Positions 28,737 through 36,896 of a stretch of DNA of 64,000 bases are shown here, in pieces. The position numbers were made by a program, and so were the translations under genes. Each line of letters opens with the position of its first letter. The stretch's first letter is position 1. The notes below the pieces were generated by a model. That model made no database searches and had not been told where the DNA came from. It worked only from the letters and a program-made list of their open reading frames with translations. The DNA is taken from the NCBI GenBank assembly GCA_040221095.1, contig JAVJVP010000003.1, forward strand, positions 1 to 64,000, read 5' to 3'. Source of the DNA: UBA1479 sp040221095 (GTDB taxonomy: Bacteria > Pseudomonadota > Alphaproteobacteria > Rhodospirillales > Casp-alpha2).

Positions 28737-29954
28737 TCACGGGTCCTGACGGTGGACCTTGGCCTCGGCGACATGGAAAAAGGCGGCCCGTCCGGCCAGC
28801 GGGCCGAACAGGTCCAGGTCCGTGCCGGTCATCCAGGCCTGCAGGCCCAGGGTCTCGATCTCGGCAAACAGGGCGGCGCGGCGCTCGGCGTCGAGATGGG
28901 CCGCGACCTCGTCCAGCAGCAGAATGGGGGCCCGGCCCTGTTCCGCCGCCTGCAGGCGGGCCTGCGCCAGGACCAGGGAAATCAACAGCGCCTTCTGCTC
29001 GCCCGTGGAACAGTCGGCCGCCGGGCGGCCGCGGCTTTTGTAGGCGACATGCAGGTCCGAGCGGTGCGGCCCATGGGCCGTGCGCCCGCTGTCGCCGTCG
29101 CGCCCGCGCGCGGATTTCAACGCCGCCTTCAGGCGGTCCTCGGCGTCGAGCGCGGACCCGCCATTGAGCCAGGCCTCGACCTCGCCCTCCACCGCCAGAT
29201 CGGCGGCCGGGAAGGGGCCGTCACCGGCCGCTTCCAGCTGGCCCGCCAGACGCCCGGCCATGTCGAGCCGGGCCGCCGCGATGGCGACGCCGCGTTCCGC
29301 CATGGTCGCCTCAAGCGCCGAAACCCAGGCATCGTCGCTTGGCCCCCGCGCCGTCAGCAGACGCAGGCGTTCGCGCATGGCCTGCTCATACCCGCCGACG
29401 CGGCCCGCATGGGCCGGGTCGCGGCCATAGACCAGGCGGTCGAGAAAGCGCCGCCGGGCCGAGGCGCCATCCAGGAACAGGCGGTCCATCTGCGGCGTCA
29501 GCCATTGCAGGGAGACATGTTCGGACAACACGGCCTGGGCCCGCTGGGCCTCGCCGTCGACATGCACCAGACGTTTTTCCGCGTCGCCCGCCTCACTGGC
29601 GGCAAGGCCCGTGCCGACATCCGTTTCGCCGCCCGGCCCGGCCACCGTCGCCGCCACGGCCCAGGGCCGGGGGCGGGCCGCCGCGTCCTCGCCGGGATCG
29701 CGGCGGGCGGCTTCCGACAGGCGGGCGCGGCGCAGGCCGCGGCCCGGGATCAGGAACGACAGGGCTTCGAGAATGTTGGTCTTGCCCGCCCCGTTGGGTC
29801 CGGCCAGCACGACCGGCCCCTCGGGCAGGTCGAGCCGCAGGGCGGCATAGCAGCGGAAGTCGCTCAGCGTCAGCCGGCGTACCGCGAGAGAGCCCGTAGT
29901 GGCGGCGGTTTCAGGATATGCCCCATCGGCGGCAAATGTGGGTTGGACGTACAG
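28737..29954 (-). CDS. recF: DNA replication and repair protein RecF (probable CTG start)
   Basis: RecF loads RecA at gaps through RecFOR. The protein shows an SMC/ABC-type ATPase: Walker A GPNGAGKTN, signature region STGEQKALLISL and Walker B PILLLDEVAAHLD. The first conserved strand RRLTLSDFRCYAALRLDLP lies upstream of the first ordinary start (GTG 29810), but the frame contains no ATG, GTG or TTG between that strand and a TAA at about 29966. CTG 29954 is preceded by AAGGA at a 6-base spacing and lies 20 bases beyond the dnaN stop, so I propose it as the start, giving 405 residues. A sequencing frameshift is the alternative. Confidence 0.85.
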   Translation of the reverse strand: MYVQPTFAADGAYPETAATTGSLAVRRLTLSDFRCYAALRLDLPEGPVVLAGPNGAGKTNILEALSFLIPGRGLRRARLSEAARRDPGEDAAARPRPWAVAATVAGPGGETDVGTGLAASEAGDAEKRLVHVDGEAQRAQAVLSEHVSLQWLTPQMDRLFLDGASARRRFLDRLVYGRDPAHAGRVGGYEQAMRERLRLLTARGPSDDAWVSALEATMAERGVAIAAARLDMAGRLAGQLEAAGDGPFPAADLAVEGEVEAWLNGGSALDAEDRLKAALKSARGRDGDSGRTAHGPHRSDLHVAYKSRGRPAADCSTGEQKALLISLVLAQARLQAAEQGRAPILLLDEVAAHLDAERRAALFAEIETLGLQAWMTGTDLDLFGPLAGRAAFFHVAEAKVHRQDP

Positions 29955-29974
29955 GATCGTTCCTTAAAGCCCGT

Positions 29975-31090
29975 TCAAACACGCATGGGCATGAGCACGA
30001 ACAGGGCACTTTCGTCGCCCGTTTCGCGCAGCACCGTCGGCGAGGCCGCATCGGCCATGGCCAGCGACGCCGTGTCGCCTTCGATCTGGCGGGTGATGTC
30101 GAGCAGATAGGCCGCGTTGAACCCGATCTCCAGGCCGTCGCCGTTGTAATCGACCTCGATCTCTTCCTCGGCCAGCCCGTGTTCGGGGCTGGAGGCCGAC
30201 AGCTTGAGCACGCCGGACCCGAGGGTCAGCTTCACGGCGCGGGATTTTTCGGAGGAGATCGCCGACACGCGGTCGACGGCGTCGGCCAAAAGCTTGCGGT
30301 CGACGTCGAGCATCTTGTCGTTGTCGCGCGGGATGACCCGCTCGTAATCGGGGAAGGTGCCGTCGATCAGCTTGGAGGTGATGACGATCTCGTCGACGGC
30401 GAAGCGCGCCTTGGTTTCCGACAGGCCGACGAAGACCTCGCCGACGCTTTCGTCGATCAGCTTGCCCAGTTCGGTGACGACCTTGCGCGGCAGGATCACG
30501 CCGGGGATGCCGTCGGCCCCTTCGGGCAGGGGCACCTCGGCCGAGGCCAGGCGGTGGCCGTCCGTGGCGACCGCGCGCAGCACCTTGGTGCCGTCCCGCT
30601 CGGCCACGTGCAGGTAGATGCCGTTCAGGTAGTAGCGCGTTTCCTCGGTCGAGATGGCGAACCGGGTGCGGTCGAGCAGGGTGTTCAGATCATGCACCGG
30701 CATCTTGAACTGATGCGGCAGTTCGCCCGATCCGAGAACGGGAAAATCCTCGGTCGGCAGACAGGAAAGCGCGAATCGGGAGCGCCCGGCCTTGAGCACC
30801 AGCTGTCCGCCGCCTTCCTTTTCCATCACCACCTGCGCCCCTTCGGGCAGCTTGCGCACGATGTCGTAAAGGGTATGGGCGGGGGCCGTGGTGGCACCGG
30901 CTTCGGACACGTCGGCGGCCACGCCCTCGACGATGTCCAGATCCATGTCCGTGGCGTTGAGCGCCAGCTTGCCGTCGCCGGCTTCGATCTTCACGTTGGA
31001 AAGGATGGGGATGGTATTGCGGCGCTCTACAACGCTTTGCACGTGCCCGAGGCACTTCAGCAAGGCGGCCCGCTCGATTGTCAGTTTCAT
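29975..31090 (-). CDS. dnaN: DNA polymerase III subunit beta (sliding clamp)
   Basis: The 371-residue protein has three clamp domains in the usual order, beginning MKLTIERAALLKCLGHVQ, with the PILSNVKIEA strand near residue 28, FALSCLPTEDFP, and the C-terminal FVLMPMRV that forms part of the partner-binding pocket. It forms a ring dimer around DNA that tethers polymerase III. It follows dnaA after 306 bases and precedes recF by 20. Confidence 0.97.
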   Translation of the reverse strand: MKLTIERAALLKCLGHVQSVVERRNTIPILSNVKIEAGDGKLALNATDMDLDIVEGVAADVSEAGATTAPAHTLYDIVRKLPEGAQVVMEKEGGGQLVLKAGRSRFALSCLPTEDFPVLGSGELPHQFKMPVHDLNTLLDRTRFAISTEETRYYLNGIYLHVAERDGTKVLRAVATDGHRLASAEVPLPEGADGIPGVILPRKVVTELGKLIDESVGEVFVGLSETKARFAVDEIVITSKLIDGTFPDYERVIPRDNDKMLDVDRKLLADAVDRVSAISSEKSRAVKLTLGSGVLKLSASSPEHGLAEEEIEVDYNGDGLEIGFNAAYLLDITRQIEGDTASLAMADAASPTVLRETGDESALFVLMPMRV

Positions 31091-31396
31091 ATGTGCCGTC
31101 TATCGCCGTTCAAAATTACATGCCGTTATGACGCTTTCGACGGGATGTTCCGGCTTCCGGCCGGCCCATTTTCGGGCCGCTCCGGCGGCAACGAAACCGG
31201 GGCTGGAACACTCCGCCCCGGGCGCTGAAATGCCGGTCCAAAGCCCCCACCGAGAGCAGCGTGAAGGCGCCCGGACGGGCGCCCTCTGACCAAGTCGGCA
31301 TTATAGCAGAGGCCCTTGGATTCCGAAGCCTTTTCCCCGAATTTCGGGGCCGCGGGCGAGACTTTTCGGACGGCCCCGGCGGGAGCCCCGAAGGGA
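31091..31396 (-). promoter_or_regulatory. dnaA-dnaN intergenic region with a dnaN promoter
   Basis: On the minus strand a perfect TATAAT lies at 31300-31305, with only a weak -35 (TTCGGA-like) at about 18 bases. Transcription would begin near 31293, giving a 200-base dnaN leader. The leader contains a GGCGCCC/GGGCGCC hairpin (about 31266-31283). A short CCCCGAA/TTCGGGG palindrome at 31335-31349 has no U-run and a one-base loop, so I do not call a terminator after dnaA. No gene is seen. Confidence 0.5.
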
Positions 31397-32812
31397 TCAG
31401 CCCTCAAGCATCCGGCGCAGCAGTTCGACGTCCTCGTTGAAGCTGGAATCCAACTCGCGCAGTTCCTCCACCTTCTTCACCGCATGCATCACGGTGGTGT
31501 GGTCGCGGCCGCCGAATTTGCGCCCGATTTCCGGGAGCGAGCGGGACGTCAGCTGCTTCGAGAGGTACATGGCGACCTGACGCGGGCGGGCGACGGAGCG
31601 CGCCCGACGGGCCGAATGCATGTCGGAAACCCGGATATTGAAGTGGGTCGACACCCGCTTCTGGATTTCCTCGATGGTGACCCGCCGTTCCGACGCCTTG
31701 AGAAGGTCGTGCAGCACGTCCTGGCTGGTTTCCAGGGTGATGTCGCGGCCGACCAATTGATGATGGGCGACGACGCGGTTGAGCGCCCCTTCAAGCTCGC
31801 GCACGTTCGACGTGATCTTATGAGCGAGGAATTCCATGACCTTCAGCGGCACCTCGACGCCCATCTGCTCGCCCTTGGCCTGCAGAATGCCGAGGCGCAG
31901 CTCGTAGGTGGTGGCGTGAATGTCGGCCACGAGGCCGCAGTTGAGGCGCGAGATCAGGCGCTCTTCCATGCCTTCCAGGTCGTTGGGCGACTTGTCGGCG
32001 GAGATCACGATCTGGCGGCCCTGATCGACCAGGGCGTTGAAGGTGTGGAAGAACTCTTCCTGGGTCGATTCCTTGCCCGAGATGAACTGCACGTCGTCGA
32101 CCATCAGCACGTCGACGGAGCGGAACTGCTCCTTGAAGTCGACGGTGTTGTGTTCGCGGAGGGCGCGCACGAAGCGGTACATGAACTTTTCCGCCGACAG
32201 ATAGATGACGGAGCGGTCCGGCCGCGTCTTGCGCAGATGCCAGGCGATGGCGTGCATCAGGTGGGTCTTGCCGAGCCCGACCCCGCCGTACAGGAACAGG
32301 GGGTTGAAGGGCACGACCTCGGCCTCGGCCACGCGGCGCGCGGCGGCATAGGCGAATTCGTTGGGCTTGCCGACGACGAAGCGGTCGAAGGTGTAGCGCT
32401 GATCCAGGGGCGCGCCGATGTCGTCGGCATGGGGACCGTTGCCGATGCCCGTGCCGTTCACCGGGCCGGCGGGGGCGGTTTCTTCCTTGCGCGCCTCGGC
32501 GGGCTTGGTTTCGGGGCGGCCCGACGCCGCGTGTTCCTGATGGATCACCACGTCGAGTCCGCCGGACAGCCCGCGGCCGCCCAGCAGTTCCGACAAACGG
32601 TCCTGGTAATGAGCCTGGATCCATTCACGCATGAAGCGGGTCGGCACCCCGGTGCGCACGGCGTTGCCGTCCTTCCCGATGAGCCGCATGGGCTTGATCC
32701 AGCTTTGATAGGAGGCTTCGCCGATTTCGGCGCGCAGGGATTCACAAATTTCCGACCAGGTTTCCTGCAGGTCCTGGTTGGGCACCACGTCTCGGCTCTG
32801 CTGTTCCGTCAT
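31397..32812 (-). CDS. dnaA: Chromosomal replication initiator DnaA
   Basis: The 471-residue protein has domain I (about 1-90, SYQSWIKPMRLIG), a Pro/Ala/Glu-rich linker (about 95-135), an AAA+ domain with Walker A GGVGLGKTHLMHA and Walker B VLMVDDVQFISGKE, and domain IV with the DnaA-box-binding signature GRKFGGRDHTTVMHAVKKVEE. It initiates replication and regulates genes. It heads the leftward dnaA-dnaN-recF-gyrB series; rpsT lies upstream on the same strand. Confidence 0.98.
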   Translation of the reverse strand: MTEQQSRDVVPNQDLQETWSEICESLRAEIGEASYQSWIKPMRLIGKDGNAVRTGVPTRFMREWIQAHYQDRLSELLGGRGLSGGLDVVIHQEHAASGRPETKPAEARKEETAPAGPVNGTGIGNGPHADDIGAPLDQRYTFDRFVVGKPNEFAYAAARRVAEAEVVPFNPLFLYGGVGLGKTHLMHAIAWHLRKTRPDRSVIYLSAEKFMYRFVRALREHNTVDFKEQFRSVDVLMVDDVQFISGKESTQEEFFHTFNALVDQGRQIVISADKSPNDLEGMEERLISRLNCGLVADIHATTYELRLGILQAKGEQMGVEVPLKVMEFLAHKITSNVRELEGALNRVVAHHQLVGRDITLETSQDVLHDLLKASERRVTIEEIQKRVSTHFNIRVSDMHSARRARSVARPRQVAMYLSKQLTSRSLPEIGRKFGGRDHTTVMHAVKKVEELRELDSSFNEDVELLRRMLEG

Positions 32813-33552
32813 CTTGCCACCAACATTCGGTCCCGCCCATTCGGACGGTGCTTGTTTTCATTATCAGGGGGGACCGGCGGCCATACAGCCATGGTTCCCC
32901 CTCCCTGGGTGTTGGGAGGCGATGAGGTCCGGTGGGGACAACCACCGGCCGGCGCTGTCGCGGGTTTGCCTTTTTCGCGTCCGCCGCCATGTCGGGAAAC
33001 CGGATACGGTTCCTTCACGCCGCCGCCTCTCGAGAGCCGCAAGAGACGACGCCGCATGAGCGACGAACACATCAGACCTTGTCCGCGACACACCCCCCTT
33101 AGATTTGGCTTTTTAGCCTATTATTAAATAACGAATTATTTAGATCTTAAAATAATAAAAGTAACGGCTTTAAGGGTTACTGAAGCCATGGGAGGCCGCA
33201 AAGAAAAAAGGGTTGTCTTTCTTTAAAAGCTCCTTTCTCTTTATTAGCTCGCGTCGGCCGAACGGCGTCTTCGTGAGTCCGTCGGCGGGCGCGAAGCCCC
33301 CAACGACGACGGGGATATTACGGACGTGATCCGCCGATGGCAATGAGACGAATCGCGAACGCCCCCCAAATTCGCAAAATAATTCCCTTGACAAAAATGG
33401 CCCCGAGAGTCCCCTCGACCCCCCTCGCGGCAGGCCTCGGCGGCCCCATTTTACAGAGTCCCGGCAAGGGTTTGGGAGGCCGTCCAGGCAATGAAAAAGG
33501 CCGTGCTTTCGGCACGGCCCTTTCGGCATTCGATCGTCGTCTGAGGCAGCCC
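32813..33552. other. dnaA-rpsT intergenic region, candidate replication origin
   Basis: The 740-base gene-free gap beside dnaA contains a strongly AT-rich island at about 33105-33250. In it are a nested palindrome (33119-33125 with 33151-33157, and AAATAA/TTATTT at 33126-33131 and 33136-33141), an AAAGAAA/TTTCTTT pair at 33200-33206 and 33218-33224, and two imperfect TTAA-N7-TTAA (CtrA-like) sites. These fit an unwinding element. I found no consensus TTATCCACA DnaA box on either strand, which counts against it. The rest holds the rpsT terminator and probably the dnaA promoter (weak -10 GATAAT on the minus strand at 32860-32865). Confidence 0.35.
33494..33519 (-). terminator. Intrinsic terminator after rpsT
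   Basis: On the minus strand GGCCGTGC and GCACGGCC (33512-33519 and 33499-33506) form a perfect 8-bp stem with a 5-base loop, directly followed by five Ts (33498-33494). It lies 34 bases beyond the rpsT stop. Confidence 0.9.
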
Positions 33553-33819
33553 TTAGGCGGACATGCCCTTGATCTGCTTAACCAGGCGCGACAGCTTACG
33601 CGACGCCATGTTGGTGTGCAGGATACCCTTCTGCGCACCGCGCATGACGAGCGGCTCCGCGCTCTTGAATGCTTCCTTGGCGGCGGCGGCGTCGCCGCCG
33701 GCGATGGCCAATTCGACCTTGCGGATCGAGGTGCGCACGGCGCTCAGGCGCGTGCGGTTGACCTGCGTGCGGCGGGCCGTTTGACGAATGCGTTTCTTGG
33801 CCGAGGCATGATGTGCCAT
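33553..33819 (-). CDS. rpsT: 30S ribosomal protein S20
   Basis: The 88-residue basic protein begins MAHHASAKKRIRQTARRTQV and ends with a helix SRLVKQIKGMSA, the standard S20 pattern of three long helices that bind 16S rRNA. Length is typical (E. coli 87). It is monocistronic, with an intrinsic terminator just downstream and dnaA beyond it, the order common in alphaproteobacteria. Confidence 0.97.
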   Translation of the reverse strand: MAHHASAKKRIRQTARRTQVNRTRLSAVRTSIRKVELAIAGGDAAAAKEAFKSAEPLVMRGAQKGILHTNMASRKLSRLVKQIKGMSA

Positions 33820-33945
33820 CTGGACACCCTTTTCTAACTCTGGGTCTGAATTCGGAAGGCGCGGTTATATCGGCGGGCCGGACCCAGGTCAAGCCCGGAA
33901 AACAAGGCCCCGTTCCGCCGTTTCGCGGGGCCCCACGCCGCCCGA

Positions 33946-34722
33946 TCAGCGGTTGTTGAATTCCGGCTTCCGCTTGTCGGCGAAGGCGGCCATGCCTTCC
34001 TTCTGATCCTCGGTGCCGAAGGTGGCGTGGAACATGCGGCGCTCGAACCGCACGCCTTCGGACAGGGTCGTCTCGAAGGCCCGGTTGACGGCCTCCTTGG
34101 CCAGCATGGCAAGGGGCCGCGACATGGCGGCGATGGTCTCAGCCGTCTTGACCGCGTCCTCGACCAGATCGGCCACGGGCACGATGCGCGCGACCAGGCC
34201 CGACCGCTCCGCCTCTTCCGCGTCCATCATGCGTCCGGTCAGGCACATTTCCATGGCCTTGGCCTTGCCCACGGCGCGGGTCAGGCGCTGGGTGCCGCCG
34301 GCCCCGGGGATGGTGCCGATGGTGATTTCCGGCTGCCCGAATTTCGCATTATCACCGGCGATGATCAGATCGCACATCATGGCGATCTCGCAGCCGCCGC
34401 CGAGCGCATAGCCCGCCACGGCGGCGATCACCGGCTTGCGGCAGGAGGCGATGCGCTCCCAATCCTTGGTGATGAAGTCGCTTTTATAGGCGTCCATCCA
34501 GCTTTGGCCCTGCATCTCCTTGATGTCGGCGCCGGCGGCGAAGGCCTTTTCCGAGCCGGTGACGACGATGGCGCCGACCGCGTCATCGGCCTCGAAGGCG
34601 TCGAGGGCGTCGCGCATCTCGGCGACCAGGGCCTTGTTCAGGGCGTTCAGGGCCTTGGGCCGGTTGAGGGTGATGATCCCGACGGCGCCGCGGGTTTCAA
34701 CGAGAATGTTTTCGTAAGCCAT
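33946..34722 (-). CDS. Enoyl-CoA hydratase
   Basis: This 258-residue crotonase-fold enzyme hydrates 2-enoyl-CoA in beta-oxidation. It has the oxyanion-hole segment EKAFAAGADIKEMQ, GYALGGGCEIAMMCDLIIA and the catalytic Glu region FGQPEITIGTIPGAGGTQRL with both glutamates of true hydratases, close to the short-chain EchA8/FadB1 type. The start ATG at 34722 gives the usual MAYENILVETRG N-terminus. It lies between rpsT and mutM; its location says nothing about pathway. Confidence 0.93.
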   Translation of the reverse strand: MAYENILVETRGAVGIITLNRPKALNALNKALVAEMRDALDAFEADDAVGAIVVTGSEKAFAAGADIKEMQGQSWMDAYKSDFITKDWERIASCRKPVIAAVAGYALGGGCEIAMMCDLIIAGDNAKFGQPEITIGTIPGAGGTQRLTRAVGKAKAMEMCLTGRMMDAEEAERSGLVARIVPVADLVEDAVKTAETIAAMSRPLAMLAKEAVNRAFETTLSEGVRFERRMFHATFGTEDQKEGMAAFADKRKPEFNNR

Positions 34723-34780
34723 GACGTTACTTTCGTTCCTTAAGTATGAGTGGTCTCGATGTGGCGGCGGCGCGGGCCGG

Positions 34781-35146
34781 TCAGGGGCCCGGTGCCAGGC
34801 GGAACCGCACGGTCGGCACGGGGCCGTCCGGAAATTCCAGATGCAGGGTTTCCCCCTCGCGGCGGTACTGGCCGCTCGTGATCTTTTCCCAGCCCAACTG
34901 CGGCAGGCTGGCGTCATAGAAGTCCAGCACCAGGGCGCGGGACTGGCCGCCGGTCAGGGCCTGGGCCTCGACGATGCGCCCGGCCGGGGTTTCGAACACC
35001 ACGCCGGCGTCGGGGATGTCGGTCAGCCCCGGCATCAGCGGCAGATCGTCGATGCCGCCGACGAACTGCGCGGCCGCGGGCAGCGCCGCCGCCAGCCACA
35101 ACAGGGCGGCGACGAAACCGGGACGCAGGCGGGCAATCAGGGTCAT
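34781..35146 (-). CDS. Small exported protein of unknown function
   Basis: The 121-residue protein has a clear signal peptide (MTLIARLRPG, hydrophobic VAALLWLAAAL, cleavage after AAA before Gln at about residue 26). The mature part (GLTDIPDAGVVFETPAGRIV, FYDASLPQLGWEKI) looks like one alpha/beta domain; the strand EGETLHLEFP is near the end. No enzymatic motif is seen. It lies only 14 bases downstream of the mutM stop position on the same strand, so it is probably cotranscribed with mutM. I do not recognise the family. Confidence 0.75.
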   Translation of the reverse strand: MTLIARLRPGFVAALLWLAAALPAAAQFVGGIDDLPLMPGLTDIPDAGVVFETPAGRIVEAQALTGGQSRALVLDFYDASLPQLGWEKITSGQYRREGETLHLEFPDGPVPTVRFRLAPGP

Positions 35147-35160
35147 GGCCCGGTGATACC

Positions 35161-35991
35161 CTACCTCTGGCAGCGGGAACAGTAGAAAGTCGACCGCCCG
35201 GCCTGGGGGATCTGGAGGATCGGCGCACCGCAGGCCGCGTTGGCGCAGGCTTCGCCCGTGCGCCCGTAGACGTCGAAGGCGTGCTGGAAATAGCCCAGCT
35301 CGCCATCCGGGCGGATATGGTCGCGCAAGGATGAGCCGCCCGACGCGATGGCGTCCGTCAGCACCGCCTTGACCGCCTGGGCCAGTTTTTCCGCCCTTGC
35401 CCCCTGCACCGTATGGGCCAGGCGCTTGGGCGAAATGCCGGCGCGGTACAGCGCCTCGCAGGCATAGATGTTGCCGACCCCGGCGACCACGCCCTGGTCG
35501 AGCAGCGCCGCCTTGATCGGCGTCTTCTTGTCCTTGAGCCGGGCCGCCAGCACGGGGCCGGAAAAGGCGTCGTCGTCGAGCGGCTCCGGCCCCAGCTTGG
35601 CCAGCATGGGATGGTTGGCCAGGTCCGCCGCCGGCCACAGGTCCATGAACCCGAAGCGGCGCGGGTCGTTGTAATGAACCTCGCCGCCGCCGGACATCTT
35701 GAAGATCACATGGTCGTGCTTTTCCTCCGGGAAGGCCTGGGCTCCTAAGCGAAAGCTGCCCGACATGCCGAGATGGGCGATCAGCACGTCCGGGCTGTCC
35801 AGGTCGACCATCAGGAACTTGGCGCGGCGGCGGATATCGACCACGGTGCGGCCCGTAAGCCGCTGGCCGAAGCCGTCGGGCAGGGGAAAGCGCAGGTCCG
35901 GGCGGCGCGGGATCACCGCGTCCAGGCGCTGGCCCTGCATGGCGGGCATCAGCCCCCGGCGGACGGTTTCGACTTCGGGCAGTTCGGGCAT
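35161..35991 (-). CDS. mutM: Formamidopyrimidine-DNA glycosylase
   Basis: MutM excises 8-oxoguanine and Fapy lesions and cleaves the abasic site. The 276-residue protein starts MPELPEVETVRRGL, so the catalytic N-terminal Pro and Glu are exposed after Met removal. It has the helix-two-turn-helix region (GVGNIYACEALYRAGISP) and a C-terminal zinc finger with four Cys (CANAAC and YCSRC). The ATG at 35991 is chosen for the mandatory PE start. It is divergent from ubiE. Confidence 0.97.
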   Translation of the reverse strand: MPELPEVETVRRGLMPAMQGQRLDAVIPRRPDLRFPLPDGFGQRLTGRTVVDIRRRAKFLMVDLDSPDVLIAHLGMSGSFRLGAQAFPEEKHDHVIFKMSGGGEVHYNDPRRFGFMDLWPAADLANHPMLAKLGPEPLDDDAFSGPVLAARLKDKKTPIKAALLDQGVVAGVGNIYACEALYRAGISPKRLAHTVQGARAEKLAQAVKAVLTDAIASGGSSLRDHIRPDGELGYFQHAFDVYGRTGEACANAACGAPILQIPQAGRSTFYCSRCQR

Positions 35992-36073
35992 GGCGCGTCT
36001 TTGGGCAAGGAAACGACGGGGACGGTCCAAGGAACGTAGCCTGTCCCGGCCGGTTACGCTATGTTCCATCGCC

Positions 36074-36886
36074 ATGATCAAAGACACGCCCGAAACCCCT
36101 GATAACGCGGACACATCCGCCTCCCCGGGCGCCGCCCCCGGCACGACCCACTTCGGCTTCCGCCAGGTCGCCGAGGACGAAAAGGCCGGCCTGGTGCGGG
36201 GCGTGTTCGACAGCGTCGCCTCGAAATACGATCTGATGAACGACCTGATGTCGCTGGGCGTCCACCGGCTGTGGAAATCGGCCATGCTGGACTGGCTGCG
36301 GCCACGGCCGGGCATGACGCTGCTCGACGTCGGCGGCGGCACGGGCGACATCGCCTTCCGGTTTCTGGAACGCGGCGGCGGGCCGGTCGCGGTCTGCGAC
36401 ATCAACAGGGAAATGCTGAAGGTGGGCAAGGCCCGCGCCATCGACCGGGGCATGCTGAAGGGCCGGGACGAGGGCGGCATCGACTGGGTGACCGGCGACG
36501 CGGAGCGCCTGCCCTTTCCCGACAATTCCTTCGACGCCTATACCACCGCCTTCTGCATCCGCAACGTGACCCATCCCGAGAACGCCCTGGCCGAGGCCCG
36601 GCGGGTGCTGAAGCCGGGCGGGCGGTTCCTCTGCCTGGAATTTTCCAAGGTCGCCCTGCCGGTGCTGGACGAAATCTACGACCGCTGGTCCTTCAAGGTC
36701 CTGCCCGTGCTGGGCGAAAAGGTCGCGGGCGACCGGGACTCGTACCAGTATCTCGCGGAAAGCATCCGCCGCTTCCCGCCGCAGGAGGAGTTCAAGGCCA
36801 TGATCGGCCAGGCCGGCCTGGCCCGGGCCGAATACCGCAACCTGACGGGCGGGATCGCGGCCATCCATTCCGCCTGGCGCACCTAA
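36074..36886 (+). CDS. ubiE: Ubiquinone/menaquinone biosynthesis C-methyltransferase
   Basis: This SAM-dependent enzyme methylates 2-polyprenyl-6-methoxy-1,4-benzoquinol. The 270-residue protein has the family signature FDSVASKYDLMNDLMSLG, the SAM motif LLDVGGGTGDIAFR (about residues 80-93), DAERLPFPDNSFD and the second UbiE signature RVLKPGGRFLCLEFS. An N-terminal extension of about 25 low-complexity residues precedes the domain. Ten bases separate it from ubiB. Confidence 0.95.
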   Translation: MIKDTPETPDNADTSASPGAAPGTTHFGFRQVAEDEKAGLVRGVFDSVASKYDLMNDLMSLGVHRLWKSAMLDWLRPRPGMTLLDVGGGTGDIAFRFLERGGGPVAVCDINREMLKVGKARAIDRGMLKGRDEGGIDWVTGDAERLPFPDNSFDAYTTAFCIRNVTHPENALAEARRVLKPGGRFLCLEFSKVALPVLDEIYDRWSFKVLPVLGEKVAGDRDSYQYLAESIRRFPPQEEFKAMIGQAGLARAEYRNLTGGIAAIHSAWRT

Positions 36887-36896
36887 CCGAGAATTC

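Noticed and set aside
29924..29926. ATG as a recF start
   Set aside because: It is out of frame with RecF and meets a stop before the GTG at 29810.
31335..31349. CCCCGAA/TTCGGGG palindrome downstream of dnaA
   Set aside because: One-base loop and no U-run; not a credible terminator.
33388..33393. Perfect plus-strand TTGACA in the dnaA-rpsT gap
   Set aside because: No -10 follows at 16-18 bases and no rightward gene is downstream.
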